A stretch of DNA of 34,271 bases, taken from NCBI GenBank assembly GCA_035557095.1, contig DATMEB010000090.1:1-34271 (forward strand). Direction: 5' to 3'. A program made the translations under genes and the position numbers. Source of the DNA: JALZDI01 sp035557095 (GTDB taxonomy: Bacteria > Actinomycetota > Actinomycetes > Propionibacteriales > Nocardioidaceae). Under the pieces are notes generated by a model that was not told the DNA's origin, did no database searches, and saw nothing but the letters and a program-made list of their open reading frames with translations. Shown in pieces: positions 17,627 to 23,991 of the stretch (positions are counted from its first letter, which is position 1; each line of letters opens with the position of its first letter).

Positions 17627-17695
17627 GTTCTGGGGGTGTCGGCTCGAGCATCGTCCCCGCATGCCAAAACCCCCACCACCAGAAGGAGCAAGGCA

Positions 17696-18337
17696 ATGCG
17701 ACGCGTAGTACTGGCGATGAACACCACCGTGAACGGTCGACTCGATGACCCGGAGGCTTGGTTCGGGGGTCTGACCGACGACATCTACGGCGAGATCGAC
17801 CGCGGATCCGACACCTTCGACACGGTCCTCGTGGGCCGGGTCACCTACGACGAGATGTGCGAGTACTGGCCGGGCGCCGCCTCGGAGGAGGGCGCACCGG
17901 AGGCACACCGGCGGATGTCGGAGAAGATGAACTCCTTCAAGAAGTACGTCTTCTCCCGCACACCTGCGGCCGCGCCGTTGGCGTGGAACAACTCCGAGAT
18001 CGTCACTGTGAACTCGGACCGCGACATCGTCGAGTTCGTGCAGACTCTCAAGGACCAACCGGGCCGTGACATCTACCTGTCCGGAGGTGCCCGGCTGGCG
18101 CAGACGCTGGTGAGACTCGGGCTCGTCGACGAGTACCGGTTCTTCGTACACCCGGTCTTCTCGGCCGGCGAGTCCTGGTTCGGCCAGATCGTCGAGTCGA
18201 GGCAGCTGGAGGCGATCAGCGCGGCGACGTACGCGAACGGAGTCGTCGCCATGTACTACCGCCGCTCCGGCGACCCGGCGACCACGAACGGCAGCAGTCC
18301 GGACAGAGACCCGTTCGCGCCGCAGCCGGTGTCGTGA
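17696..18337 (+). CDS. Dihydrofolate reductase-like (RibD C-terminal domain) protein
   Basis: 213 residues of the RibD_C fold. The start MRRVVLAMNTTVNGRLDD gives the first strand and substrate loop; FDTVLVGRVTYDEMCEYW matches the conserved VTYE-type motif; DIYLSGGARLAQTLVRLGLVDEYRFFVHPV carries the Gly-rich NADPH-binding turn and strand order of the family. These proteins reduce pteridine- or pyrimidine-like substrates with NADPH; the true substrate is unknown for most. ATG at 17696 follows GAAGGAG. It is divergent from the MFS gene. The tail after YYRRS is disordered, Pro/Asp-rich and about 20 residues long. Confidence 0.85.
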   Translation: MRRVVLAMNTTVNGRLDDPEAWFGGLTDDIYGEIDRGSDTFDTVLVGRVTYDEMCEYWPGAASEEGAPEAHRRMSEKMNSFKKYVFSRTPAAAPLAWNNSEIVTVNSDRDIVEFVQTLKDQPGRDIYLSGGARLAQTLVRLGLVDEYRFFVHPVFSAGESWFGQIVESRQLEAISAATYANGVVAMYYRRSGDPATTNGSSPDRDPFAPQPVS

Positions 18338-18360
18338 CCGTAGGCACGCGGCCGCGCCGC

Positions 18361-19509
18361 TCACCCGTACTCACCACCACGGGTTTGCGGCGCGGCCATG
18401 CTGTCGTACGTGTTCGCGCAGTCGCGGCATTCGCCCCGGCGTCGCAGGTGGTAGGCCAGGGTGGCGGCGGCGAGGCCAGCTCCCCAGAGAGGCCAGAGCA
18501 GCGTTGGGCCGGATCCCCAGTCCAGCGAGATCTGTCCGAACAGCAGGGCGCGCAGGTAGGCCATCCCTGCGGCGGTGACCAGGACGGCGACGATGGCCGC
18601 GGGGATGATCGCGGTGCGTGGGTGCACGCGCCTGCCGCGCCGGAAGGGCACCCATCTGGGGTAGGCCTCTCCCCAGCGTTGGACGAGCCCGAGGGTCAGC
18701 AGGGCCCCGCCCGCGGCGAGGGTGGCCAGACCGGCTCCGGCCAGCCAGATTCCGGGGCTCTCGGCCTGCTCTGTACGTAGCTCCTGGCGGCTGAAGCCCA
18801 GCGGAACCCCCAGTGCCCATGCCCAGCGAGTGAGCGCATAGAACATCGGGATGGCGACGGCGATCGCGACCGCCCATCTCCCCCAACGTCGGGCGGAGTC
18901 GGCCGTTGCCCATGCGGCGGTGTATCGCGGACGGCCGCAACCGGCGCAGGCGTCACCTGTCCGCCGGGTGTAGGCGAGGGTGGCGCCGCCCCACAGCAGG
19001 CCACCGAGGATGAACAACAGCTGGTTGACCACCGGCCACGGGTACATGCTGCTGAAGAACTCCCCGAGGCCGAGGTCTGGCGGCCAGCCGAACGGGGCAC
19101 CGACGAGGACCAGCGGAGTTCGAGCCACGGCCATCAGCGGACGGTGGCCAGGAACCACCAACGCCAGCGCCACGGCCGTGGTCACGCCGTAGCCGATCAG
19201 CAGAGGCCGCAAGGGTCCGCGCCCACCACCACGGGCCATGACTACCGCGAGAACTCCACCGGCGAAACCGATCGCCGCCATCACCGGCCCGGCGAACGCG
19301 GCCTGGGCAAGGGCCAGCGACGTGTCGTCGTGTGCACCGCCAAAGGGGAAACCGGCACCGCCCAGTGCCCAGAACGACCCGAGCACGCCGTACAGCAGCG
19401 ACCAGAATGCCGCGCAGTAGCAGATCCACTGTGGCCACGGCCCGGTGAGCGACCTGCCGCTCCGGTGATCGGCGCGTTGTCGCGGGTCGGCCGTCTGGGG
19501 ACTGGTCAC
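18361..19509 (-). CDS. Unrecognised polytopic membrane protein with two Cys pairs
   Basis: 382 residues with about 8-9 hydrophobic segments. Two short hydrophilic loops hold cysteines: CAGCGRPRY in the middle and GECRDCANTYD near the C-terminus, each CxxC-like, suggesting metal or redox sites. No family recognised. GTG at 19509 is chosen because GGAGG lies eight bases before it. The gene is 40 bases downstream of the alpha/beta hydrolase on the same strand, so the two probably form an operon. It ends 23 bases from the converging reductase gene. Confidence 0.72.
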   Translation of the reverse strand: MTSPQTADPRQRADHRSGRSLTGPWPQWICYCAAFWSLLYGVLGSFWALGGAGFPFGGAHDDTSLALAQAAFAGPVMAAIGFAGGVLAVVMARGGGRGPLRPLLIGYGVTTAVALALVVPGHRPLMAVARTPLVLVGAPFGWPPDLGLGEFFSSMYPWPVVNQLLFILGGLLWGGATLAYTRRTGDACAGCGRPRYTAAWATADSARRWGRWAVAIAVAIPMFYALTRWAWALGVPLGFSRQELRTEQAESPGIWLAGAGLATLAAGGALLTLGLVQRWGEAYPRWVPFRRGRRVHPRTAIIPAAIVAVLVTAAGMAYLRALLFGQISLDWGSGPTLLWPLWGAGLAAATLAYHLRRRGECRDCANTYDSMAAPQTRGGEYG

Positions 19510-19549
19510 GGTTGGAGCCTCCGTTCGCGGATGCGGGCTGACGGGTCGA

Positions 19550-20803
19550 TCACCGTGGGACGGGTGCGAGCCAGGTGTCGAAGAAGTCATCGAGGGTCGA
19601 CAGGGTGATCTGGGTGTTCCACCCGCCGCCGAACAGGTCGAAGCCGTGGTTGGCGCCGCGCAGCGGCACCACGCGATGCGGCACGCCGGCCTGGCGCAGC
19701 CCCCCGGCCAGCTGCAGCGACTGGCTGATCGGCACGACCTGATCGTCTGTGCCGTGCGCCAGGTAGGTGGGAGGGGCACCGGGGCCCACGTGGGTGAGCG
19801 GGGACGCGATCCGGTAGCGGTCCGGGACCATGCTGGGTGTGCCGCCGACGAACCGCGCGGCGAGGCCCCGGATGTCAGACGACCAGTCCGACCATCGCGT
19901 GGGCGTCGCGTAGAGGGCCCTCAGGTCGGTCACCGGGTACAGCGCCGCGACCGCCCTCACCTCGGCGTCGCCGCGATGGCATCTGGCCGGCAACCGCGAC
20001 TCGGAAGTGCTGTATGCGGCCAGCAAGGCCAGATGGCCACCGGCCGAGGACCCGAGCAGTCCGATGCGGTCAGGGTCCACCCCGAAGCGCGGCGCGTGGT
20101 GCTTGACCCACCCGACCGCGCATTTGACCTCCCCGGTCGCCCGCTGCCAGCTGGGGCGGGAGGGCGTGGCGAGCTGGTAGTCGATATCGAAGACCACGTA
20201 GCCGCGGTCGGCGAGCCATCCGGCGAGGCTGCTGCCGCCCCGGCTGCCGCGGTCCCACCCGCCACCGTGGATGAGTACGACAGCGGGGTTCCCACGCCCC
20301 ACGCTGGAGGAGCCGTCGACGCCCCACACCTCCAGCCGCCGATCCAGCGAGGACCCGTCGGCGCGGAGGTAGGTGAGCGTGTGCGCCGGCGCTCCACTCG
20401 GCGGGCGTGGGAGATAGCGTGCAAGCGACAGCGTGACGCCCTGCTCAGCAGCGGTCTGCAGTCCATCGCGGACGGGGATCATCGACACGACCAGCGCAGC
20501 CACCGAAGCGGCGGCAGTGATCCCGGCGATGACACGTGCCCCGATGGACGCGGTCAGCGCGGCGAACCCCAGCCCGAGCACCGCGGCCGTCGTCAGCACC
20601 AAAGAGAACTCGGTGAACGCCACCCCAACGATGTAGAGGGCCGGGTTGGGGTCCGGCACGACGATCAGCAGCCCGCCGGCCAAGCACGAGACCGCCCATG
20701 CCAGCGCGGCTCCACGCAGCAGCGCGCGCGCGATCCGCCGCCGCGGGGGTCGTGGACGCAGACCGCGATCAGACTGGTCCCGTCGAGTCCGCTCGTCCCG
20801 CAT
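19550..20803 (-). CDS. Membrane-anchored alpha/beta hydrolase (acetyl-esterase/lipase type)
   Basis: 417 residues. The first ~125 hold three hydrophobic helices (LLRGAALAWAVSCLAGGLLIVV and two more). The rest is an alpha/beta hydrolase: oxyanion motif HGGGW, nucleophile elbow GSSAGG, acid in GTDDQVVP and histidine in GANHGFD. This set is that of BD-FAE/Aes-like carboxylesterases. The catalytic domain is likely outside the cytoplasm, following the last helix (inference). ATG at 20803 has GGTGG upstream. Substrate unknown; linkage to the membrane protein downstream suggests a lipid or envelope role. Confidence 0.83.
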   Translation of the reverse strand: MRDERTRRDQSDRGLRPRPPRRRIARALLRGAALAWAVSCLAGGLLIVVPDPNPALYIVGVAFTEFSLVLTTAAVLGLGFAALTASIGARVIAGITAAASVAALVVSMIPVRDGLQTAAEQGVTLSLARYLPRPPSGAPAHTLTYLRADGSSLDRRLEVWGVDGSSSVGRGNPAVVLIHGGGWDRGSRGGSSLAGWLADRGYVVFDIDYQLATPSRPSWQRATGEVKCAVGWVKHHAPRFGVDPDRIGLLGSSAGGHLALLAAYSTSESRLPARCHRGDAEVRAVAALYPVTDLRALYATPTRWSDWSSDIRGLAARFVGGTPSMVPDRYRIASPLTHVGPGAPPTYLAHGTDDQVVPISQSLQLAGGLRQAGVPHRVVPLRGANHGFDLFGGGWNTQITLSTLDDFFDTWLAPVPR

Positions 20804-20947
20804 GAGCCCACCGTTGCGGAACGCGTACCGCGCACAGTTCCCTCGAGCGAGTGAGCCGGCTCCCCCACACGGGTGCCCAGAGAGGCCGCTTGTCGATCTG
20901 CCGCTGCGATCTCACCCAGAGCGGTACCCGCAGCTTCTGGTGTCCTG

Positions 20948-20953
20948 TACAGT
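20948..20953 (+). promoter_or_regulatory. Candidate -10 box of the cspA transcript
   Basis: TACAGT fits a -10 box and would start transcription near 20960, leaving a leader of about 145 bases before the coding region. No good -35 box was found, so this is tentative. Confidence 0.3.
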
Positions 20954-20959
20954 CCCGTG

Positions 20960-21049
20960 CAGTGTCATTCGTAGATCCACGCTCGTTTCAAGCGCCCGCG
21001 GACTTCTGATCCGACGGGCGTTTTTGCTAGGGGGCCTGCAACGACACTG
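20960..21049 (+). ncRNA. Structured 5' leader of cspA with internal terminator
   Basis: The leader holds a complete intrinsic terminator (20993-21025). Outside it, CAGTGTC at 20960-20966 can pair with GACACTG at 21043-21049, extended by TT/AA across one mismatch, enclosing the terminator. This may be a cold-responsive attenuator or a short RNA ended before cspA. The structure is seen; the function is inferred. Confidence 0.45.
20993..21025 (+). terminator. Intrinsic terminator inside the cspA leader
   Basis: CGCCCG plus CGG pair with CCG plus CGGGCG around loop ACTTCTGAT, nine pairs with one bulged A, followed directly by TTTTT. This is the only classic T-tract terminator I saw in the window. 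It lies 80 bases upstream of the cspA start codon and no plus-strand gene ends before it. Confidence 0.7.
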
Positions 21050-21104
21050 ACGAAACCGGCGGGGCGTCATGTTGGGCACCCCGTCCACACATGAGGAGAC
21101 TTGT

Positions 21105-21308
21105 ATGACGCAAGGCACGGTCAAGTGGTTCAACGGCGACAAGGGCTTCGGCTTCATTGCCCAGGAGGGTGGCGGCGACGACGTCTTCGTGCACTTCTCG
21201 GCAATCCAGGCGAGCGGTTTCCGTACGCTTGACGAGAACCAGAAGGTGGAGTTCGACGTCACGCAGGGCCCCAAGGGCCCGCAGGCGGAGAACGTTCGCC
21301 CGCTCTGA
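21105..21308 (+). CDS. cspA: Cold-shock protein of the CspA family
   Basis: 67 residues, a single cold-shock domain. KWFNGDKGFGFI is RNP1 and DVFVHFSAI is RNP2; together they bind single-stranded RNA or DNA through surface aromatics. The protein acts as an RNA chaperone in the cytosol. ATG at 21105 follows AGGAGACTTGT; upstream in-frame codons lack conservation. It has a long structured leader and is closed by a very strong hairpin. The mid-domain ends NQKVEFDVTQGPKGPQAENV as in actinobacterial CspA proteins. Whether it is cold-inducible or constitutive cannot be told. Confidence 0.96.
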   Translation: MTQGTVKWFNGDKGFGFIAQEGGGDDVFVHFSAIQASGFRTLDENQKVEFDVTQGPKGPQAENVRPL

Positions 21309-21320
21309 GCGCAGACCTAG

Positions 21321-21361
21321 ATAGCTTGGGCCCCGTCGTTCTTCGACGGGGCCCAAGCTAT
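21321..21361 (+). terminator. Terminator after cspA, perfect 18-bp stem
   Basis: Arms 21321-21338 and 21344-21361 are perfectly complementary around loop TTCTT. It begins 12 bases after the stop codon. It insulates cspA from the MarR-GNAT gene, whose promoter starts right behind it. Confidence 0.85.
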
Positions 21362-21370
21362 GTCGGAGCA

Positions 21371-21406
21371 CTCGACTCCGCCGAAATCTCTGACTAAAGT
21401 CAGAGA
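21371..21406 (+). promoter_or_regulatory. Promoter and MarR-type operator, leaderless start
   Basis: A 9-bp palindrome, TCTCTGACT (21387-21395) and AGTCAGAGA (21398-21406), ends directly at the GTG start codon. Inside it TAAAGT (21395-21400) fits a -10 box, with CTCGAC at 21371-21376 as possible -35. Transcription would then begin at or next to the GTG, giving a leaderless mRNA repressed by its own product. Confidence 0.55.
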
Positions 21407-22300
21407 GTGAGCGAGGCCCTGATCCCAGGTGTGCGACTCTTCAACCGGACGGTGACGCAGCGCGTCGGTGCCCTCAATGAGCGGTTCCTGGCCCGCGACC
21501 GACCACTCGGGCAGGCCCGCCTGTTGTGGGAGATCGGCCCCGAGGGCCGTGATGTCCGCTCGTTGCGGACCGAGCTGGACCTCGACTCCGGCTATGTCAG
21601 CCGGCTGCTGCGCTCGCTGGAGGACGCGGGCCTGGTCAAGGTCGAGGCCAAGGACTCGGACCGGCGTGTCCGCGTGGCCCGGCTGACCCGCGCGGGCAAG
21701 GCCGAGCGCGCGGTCCTCGACCGCCGCAGTGACGACCTGGCCACTTCGCTGCTCGAACCCCTCAGCGACAGCCAGCGCACGCGTTTGGTGCAGGCCATGG
21801 GCGAGGTCGAGCGACTGCTGACCGCAGGGATGGTCACGGTCGAGGCGGTTGACCCCGCGCTCCCGCATGCCCGGTACTGCCTGGAGCAGTACTTCCGTGA
21901 GCTGAACCGTCGCTTCGATGTGGGCTTCGACCCCAGCAAGAGCATTCCCCTCGACGCCGACGACCTCCGGCCACCGGGTGGGCTGATGCTGGTCGCCACG
22001 CTGAGGGCGGAACCGATCGGCTGCGGCGCTCTTAAGCTCCATGCGGACGGGCCCGCCGATCTCAAACGCATGTGGGTCGCCGAGCCCGCCCGTGGGCTGG
22101 GGCTGGGCCGCCGGCTCCTGACCGATCTGGAGACCCACGCCGCGCAACACGGGGCCACCCGGATCAGGCTGGAGACCAACCGGGCTCTGGTCGAGGCCAT
22201 CGCGCTGTACCGCTCCGCCGGATACCGCGAGGTCGATCCGTTCAACGACGAGCCCTACGCCCACCACTGGTTCGAGAAGGACCTCCGGGCACGCCTCTAG
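21407..22300 (+). CDS. MarR-GNAT fusion: HTH regulator with acetyltransferase domain
   Basis: 297 residues. Residues 1-145 form a MarR winged helix (LGQARLLWEIGPEGRDVRSLRTELDLDSGYVSRLLRSLEDAGLV is the HTH, DSDRRVRVARLT the wing). Residues about 150-297 are a GNAT fold with the acetyl-CoA loop ARGLGLGRRLL, plus the typical TNRALVEAIALYRSAGYREV. Such fusions both bind DNA and probably acetylate a small molecule or protein. The GTG at 21407 has no separate ribosome site and abuts a palindrome, fitting leaderless autoregulation. Its stop overlaps that of the converging XRE gene within one CTAG (22297-22300). Confidence 0.92.
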   Translation: MSEALIPGVRLFNRTVTQRVGALNERFLARDRPLGQARLLWEIGPEGRDVRSLRTELDLDSGYVSRLLRSLEDAGLVKVEAKDSDRRVRVARLTRAGKAERAVLDRRSDDLATSLLEPLSDSQRTRLVQAMGEVERLLTAGMVTVEAVDPALPHARYCLEQYFRELNRRFDVGFDPSKSIPLDADDLRPPGGLMLVATLRAEPIGCGALKLHADGPADLKRMWVAEPARGLGLGRRLLTDLETHAAQHGATRIRLETNRALVEAIALYRSAGYREVDPFNDEPYAHHWFEKDLRARL

Positions 22301-22893
22301 CTGGATCCGCGCCGCTTGGGGGCGGCGCGCACGTGCGCGCGTTCACCCTGCTTGCCGACAAGGCTGAGGAACTCCACGGGTCCTGAGCTGGTGGCTCCGA
22401 ACCAGTGCGGGGTGCGGGTGTCGAACTCGGCAGCCTCGCCGGGTTCGAGGATGAGGTCGTGCTCGCCGAGGACGAGTCGGAGTCTGCCGTTGAGGACGAA
22501 CGCCCAGTCGTAGCCTTCGTGGGTGCGAAGGTCGGGCTCGGCGTCGTCGCGGCCGGCGGGGAGGACGAACTTGTAGGCCTGGACGCCTCCGGGCCGGCGG
22601 GTCAGCGGCAGGATCGTGGAGCCGTCGCTGCCGGTGAGCGGACGCAGATTGATACGTGGGTCGCCGGTCGGCGGTGCGTCGACGAGCTCGTCGAGGGTGA
22701 CGTCGTACGCGCGGGCCAGGGGCAATAGCTGTTCGAGGGTGGGGCGCCGGAGGCCGGACTCGAGCCTGGACAGCGTGCTGGTCGAGATACCGGTCTCCTC
22801 GGCGAGGTCGCTCAAGGTGATGTCGCGGCGCTGTCGAAGCTGCTTGAGCCGCGGTCCTACGGCGTCCAGGGTGCGGTCCCTCGTTTCGTCCAT
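22297..22893 (-). CDS. XRE-family regulator with cupin sensor domain
   Basis: 198 residues. Residues 10-70 are an XRE helix-turn-helix (LKQLRQRRDITLSDLAEETGISTSTLSRLESGLRRPTLEQLLPLA, key residues). Residues about 110-185 are a cupin barrel with PDLRTHEGYDWAFVLNGRLRLVLGEHDLILEPGEAAEFDTRTPHWFGA. The cupin likely binds a small ligand. ATG at 22893 follows GTGGGG; TTG at 22917 lies inside operator-like repeats and is unlikely. It is divergent from the SAM methyltransferase, the most likely regulated gene besides itself. Confidence 0.92.
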   Translation of the reverse strand: MDETRDRTLDAVGPRLKQLRQRRDITLSDLAEETGISTSTLSRLESGLRRPTLEQLLPLARAYDVTLDELVDAPPTGDPRINLRPLTGSDGSTILPLTRRPGGVQAYKFVLPAGRDDAEPDLRTHEGYDWAFVLNGRLRLVLGEHDLILEPGEAAEFDTRTPHWFGATSSGPVEFLSLVGKQGERAHVRAAPKRRGSS

Positions 22894-22902
22894 GCGCCCC
22901 AC

Positions 22903-22932
22903 TTTGCCATTCGGCAACTAGGTTTGCTATTC
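22903..22932. promoter_or_regulatory. Operator of the XRE-cupin regulator
   Basis: TTTGCCATTC (22903-22912) and TTTGCTATTC (22923-22932) repeat with a 20-base period. The first also forms a TTGCC-ATTC-GGCAA inverted repeat (22904-22917). On the minus strand TAGTTG (22915-22920) could be the -10 box, so binding would block the regulator's promoter. Confidence 0.55.
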
Positions 22933-23004
22933 AGGCCTGCTCGGGTCACTGTCGAGGAACGCCGCTGTCGAACGGCAGCCGCGGGTTCGTCGAGAGGACA
23001 GGGC

Positions 23005-23043
23005 ATGGCAGAGCAACCGGCGAACGAGGAGGACGCTCGATGA
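23005..23043 (+). CDS. Possible 12-aa leader peptide before the methyltransferase
   Basis: MAEQPANEEDAR, stopped by TGA that overlaps the methyltransferase ATG as ATGA. AGAGGACAGGGC precedes it. Its codons contain the methyltransferase ribosome site, so it could couple translation. May be chance. Confidence 0.25.
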   Translation: MAEQPANEEDAR

Positions 23044-23684
23044 CGCACTCGTTCGACAGGGAGTACTGGGACCACATCTGGCACGGCGATCGCGCCGAGT
23101 CCATGGCCGCCGGTCAGCCCAACCCGCACCTGATGCGGGAGGTCAGCGACCTGGCTCCCGGGACGGCTCTCGACGCGGGCTGCGGCGCCGGAGCCGAGGC
23201 GATCTGGCTCGCCACGCGTGGCTGGCAGGTCACCGCAGCGGACATCGCCACCGAGGCACTCGCTCGCGCGGCCGAGGGCGCCGCCGCCAGCGGCGTTGCC
23301 GGGCGGGTGCAGTGGGTCGAGGCGGACCTGTCCGCGTGGGAGCCGCACGCACAGTACGACCTGGTGACGACGCACTACGCGCACCCCGCGATGCCGCAGC
23401 TGGAGTTCTACGACCGCATCGCGTCCTGGGTCGCCCCCGCAGGGACCCTGCTCATCGTCGGCCACCTCCACCACGAAGGTCATGTCTCCACCGCCGGGCA
23501 TGGACACGACGAGACTGAGCCGCCCGCCTCGGCCTCGGTGACGGCCGCCGACATCACGGCGCGCCTCGACCCGATCGTGTGGGAGGTCGTGACCGCTCAG
23601 GAGGCGCATCGGGCCCTGGCCGGGCACAGCGGCCACGCGGTTTCGATTCACGACGTGGTCGTCAAAGCCAGCCGCCGCCACTGA
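23040..23684 (+). CDS. Class I SAM-dependent methyltransferase
   Basis: 214 residues with a Rossmann methyltransferase core. Motif I is ALDAGCGAGAEAIWLA (about 43-58), followed by the acidic strand end WQVTAADI, then VQWVEADLSAW and the motif IV-like FDLVTTHY-equivalent YDLVTTHYAHP. The N-terminal YWDHIWHGD and the His-rich GHLHHEGH with AGHGHDE resemble the thiol/tellurite-type (TehB-like) methyltransferases, but substrate is unknown. ATG at 23040 follows GGAGGACGCTCG. It is divergent from the XRE-cupin gene across an operator pair and is likely its target. Confidence 0.88.
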   Translation: MTHSFDREYWDHIWHGDRAESMAAGQPNPHLMREVSDLAPGTALDAGCGAGAEAIWLATRGWQVTAADIATEALARAAEGAAASGVAGRVQWVEADLSAWEPHAQYDLVTTHYAHPAMPQLEFYDRIASWVAPAGTLLIVGHLHHEGHVSTAGHGHDETEPPASASVTAADITARLDPIVWEVVTAQEAHRALAGHSGHAVSIHDVVVKASRRH

Positions 23685-23789
23685 GATCGTCGACCCGACC
23701 CCAACGCCTGGCGGATGCAACCGCAACGCACCCGTCAAGCAGGGCAAAGATTCGGTGACGGTGGGTGAGAGCTCTGTGACCTGCGGTGT

Positions 23790-23834
23790 TGGAGCCGGCG
23801 AGGGGACTCGAACCCCTAACCGCTCGATTACAAG
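23790..23834 (-). mobile_element. Attachment site: 3' fragment of tRNA-Thr(TGT)
   Basis: Read on the minus strand the 45 bases give, in order, anticodon loop CTTGTAA (anticodon TGT), 3' anticodon stem TCGAG, variable loop CGGTT, T arm AGGGG-TTCGAGT-CCCCT, acceptor strand CGCCGGC, discriminator T and encoded CCA. Sizes are exactly those of a tRNA. The bases that should form the 5' half do not pair (TTAGG against TCGAG). This is the duplicated 3' end left when a tyrosine integrase inserts an element into a tRNA gene. Since the 5' half would lie to the right, the element extends rightwards and the intact tRNA should be at its far end. Confidence 0.85.
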
Positions 23835-23964
23835 CCTAAGTGTCCCCGATCCATTGAGTGCTGGCTCGGGCCGGATTGTGCCGCTGACCTGCGGTTTCTC
23901 CGTCTGCTCCATCCGGCTAGGTGGGCCTCCGTCCGTCCCGGTCCGTGTCTGTGTCTAGCGCAGA

Positions 23965-23990
23965 AGGCGCCCGCATCAGTGGGGGCGCCT
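23965..23990 (+). promoter_or_regulatory. Hairpin covering the ribosome site of the initiator-like gene
   Basis: AGGCGCCC (23965-23972) and GGGCGCCT (23983-23990) form a perfect 8-bp stem with a 10-base loop. The right arm includes the GGGGGCG that precedes GTG 23992. Folding would hide the ribosome site, or the repeat may be an operator. Confidence 0.5.
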
Positions 23991-23991
23991 C

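Larger units (their letters stand above)
23685..23991. other. Chromosome-element junction region
   Basis: 307 bases with no gene. It contains the tRNA-Thr 3' fragment (attachment site), an 11-base direct repeat TGACCTGCGGT at 23777-23787 and 23885-23895 on either side of it, and a hairpin over the ribosome site of the next gene. Confidence 0.6.

Noticed and set aside
17477..18364. Upstream extension of the MFS frame
   Set aside because: It is antisense to the RibD/DHFR-like gene; the MFS protein begins at 17476 with a ribosome site.
23755..23958. ORF containing GAGEGTRTPNRSITS
   Set aside because: This peptide is the well-known false translation of a tRNA 3' region; here it is the tRNA-Thr fragment.
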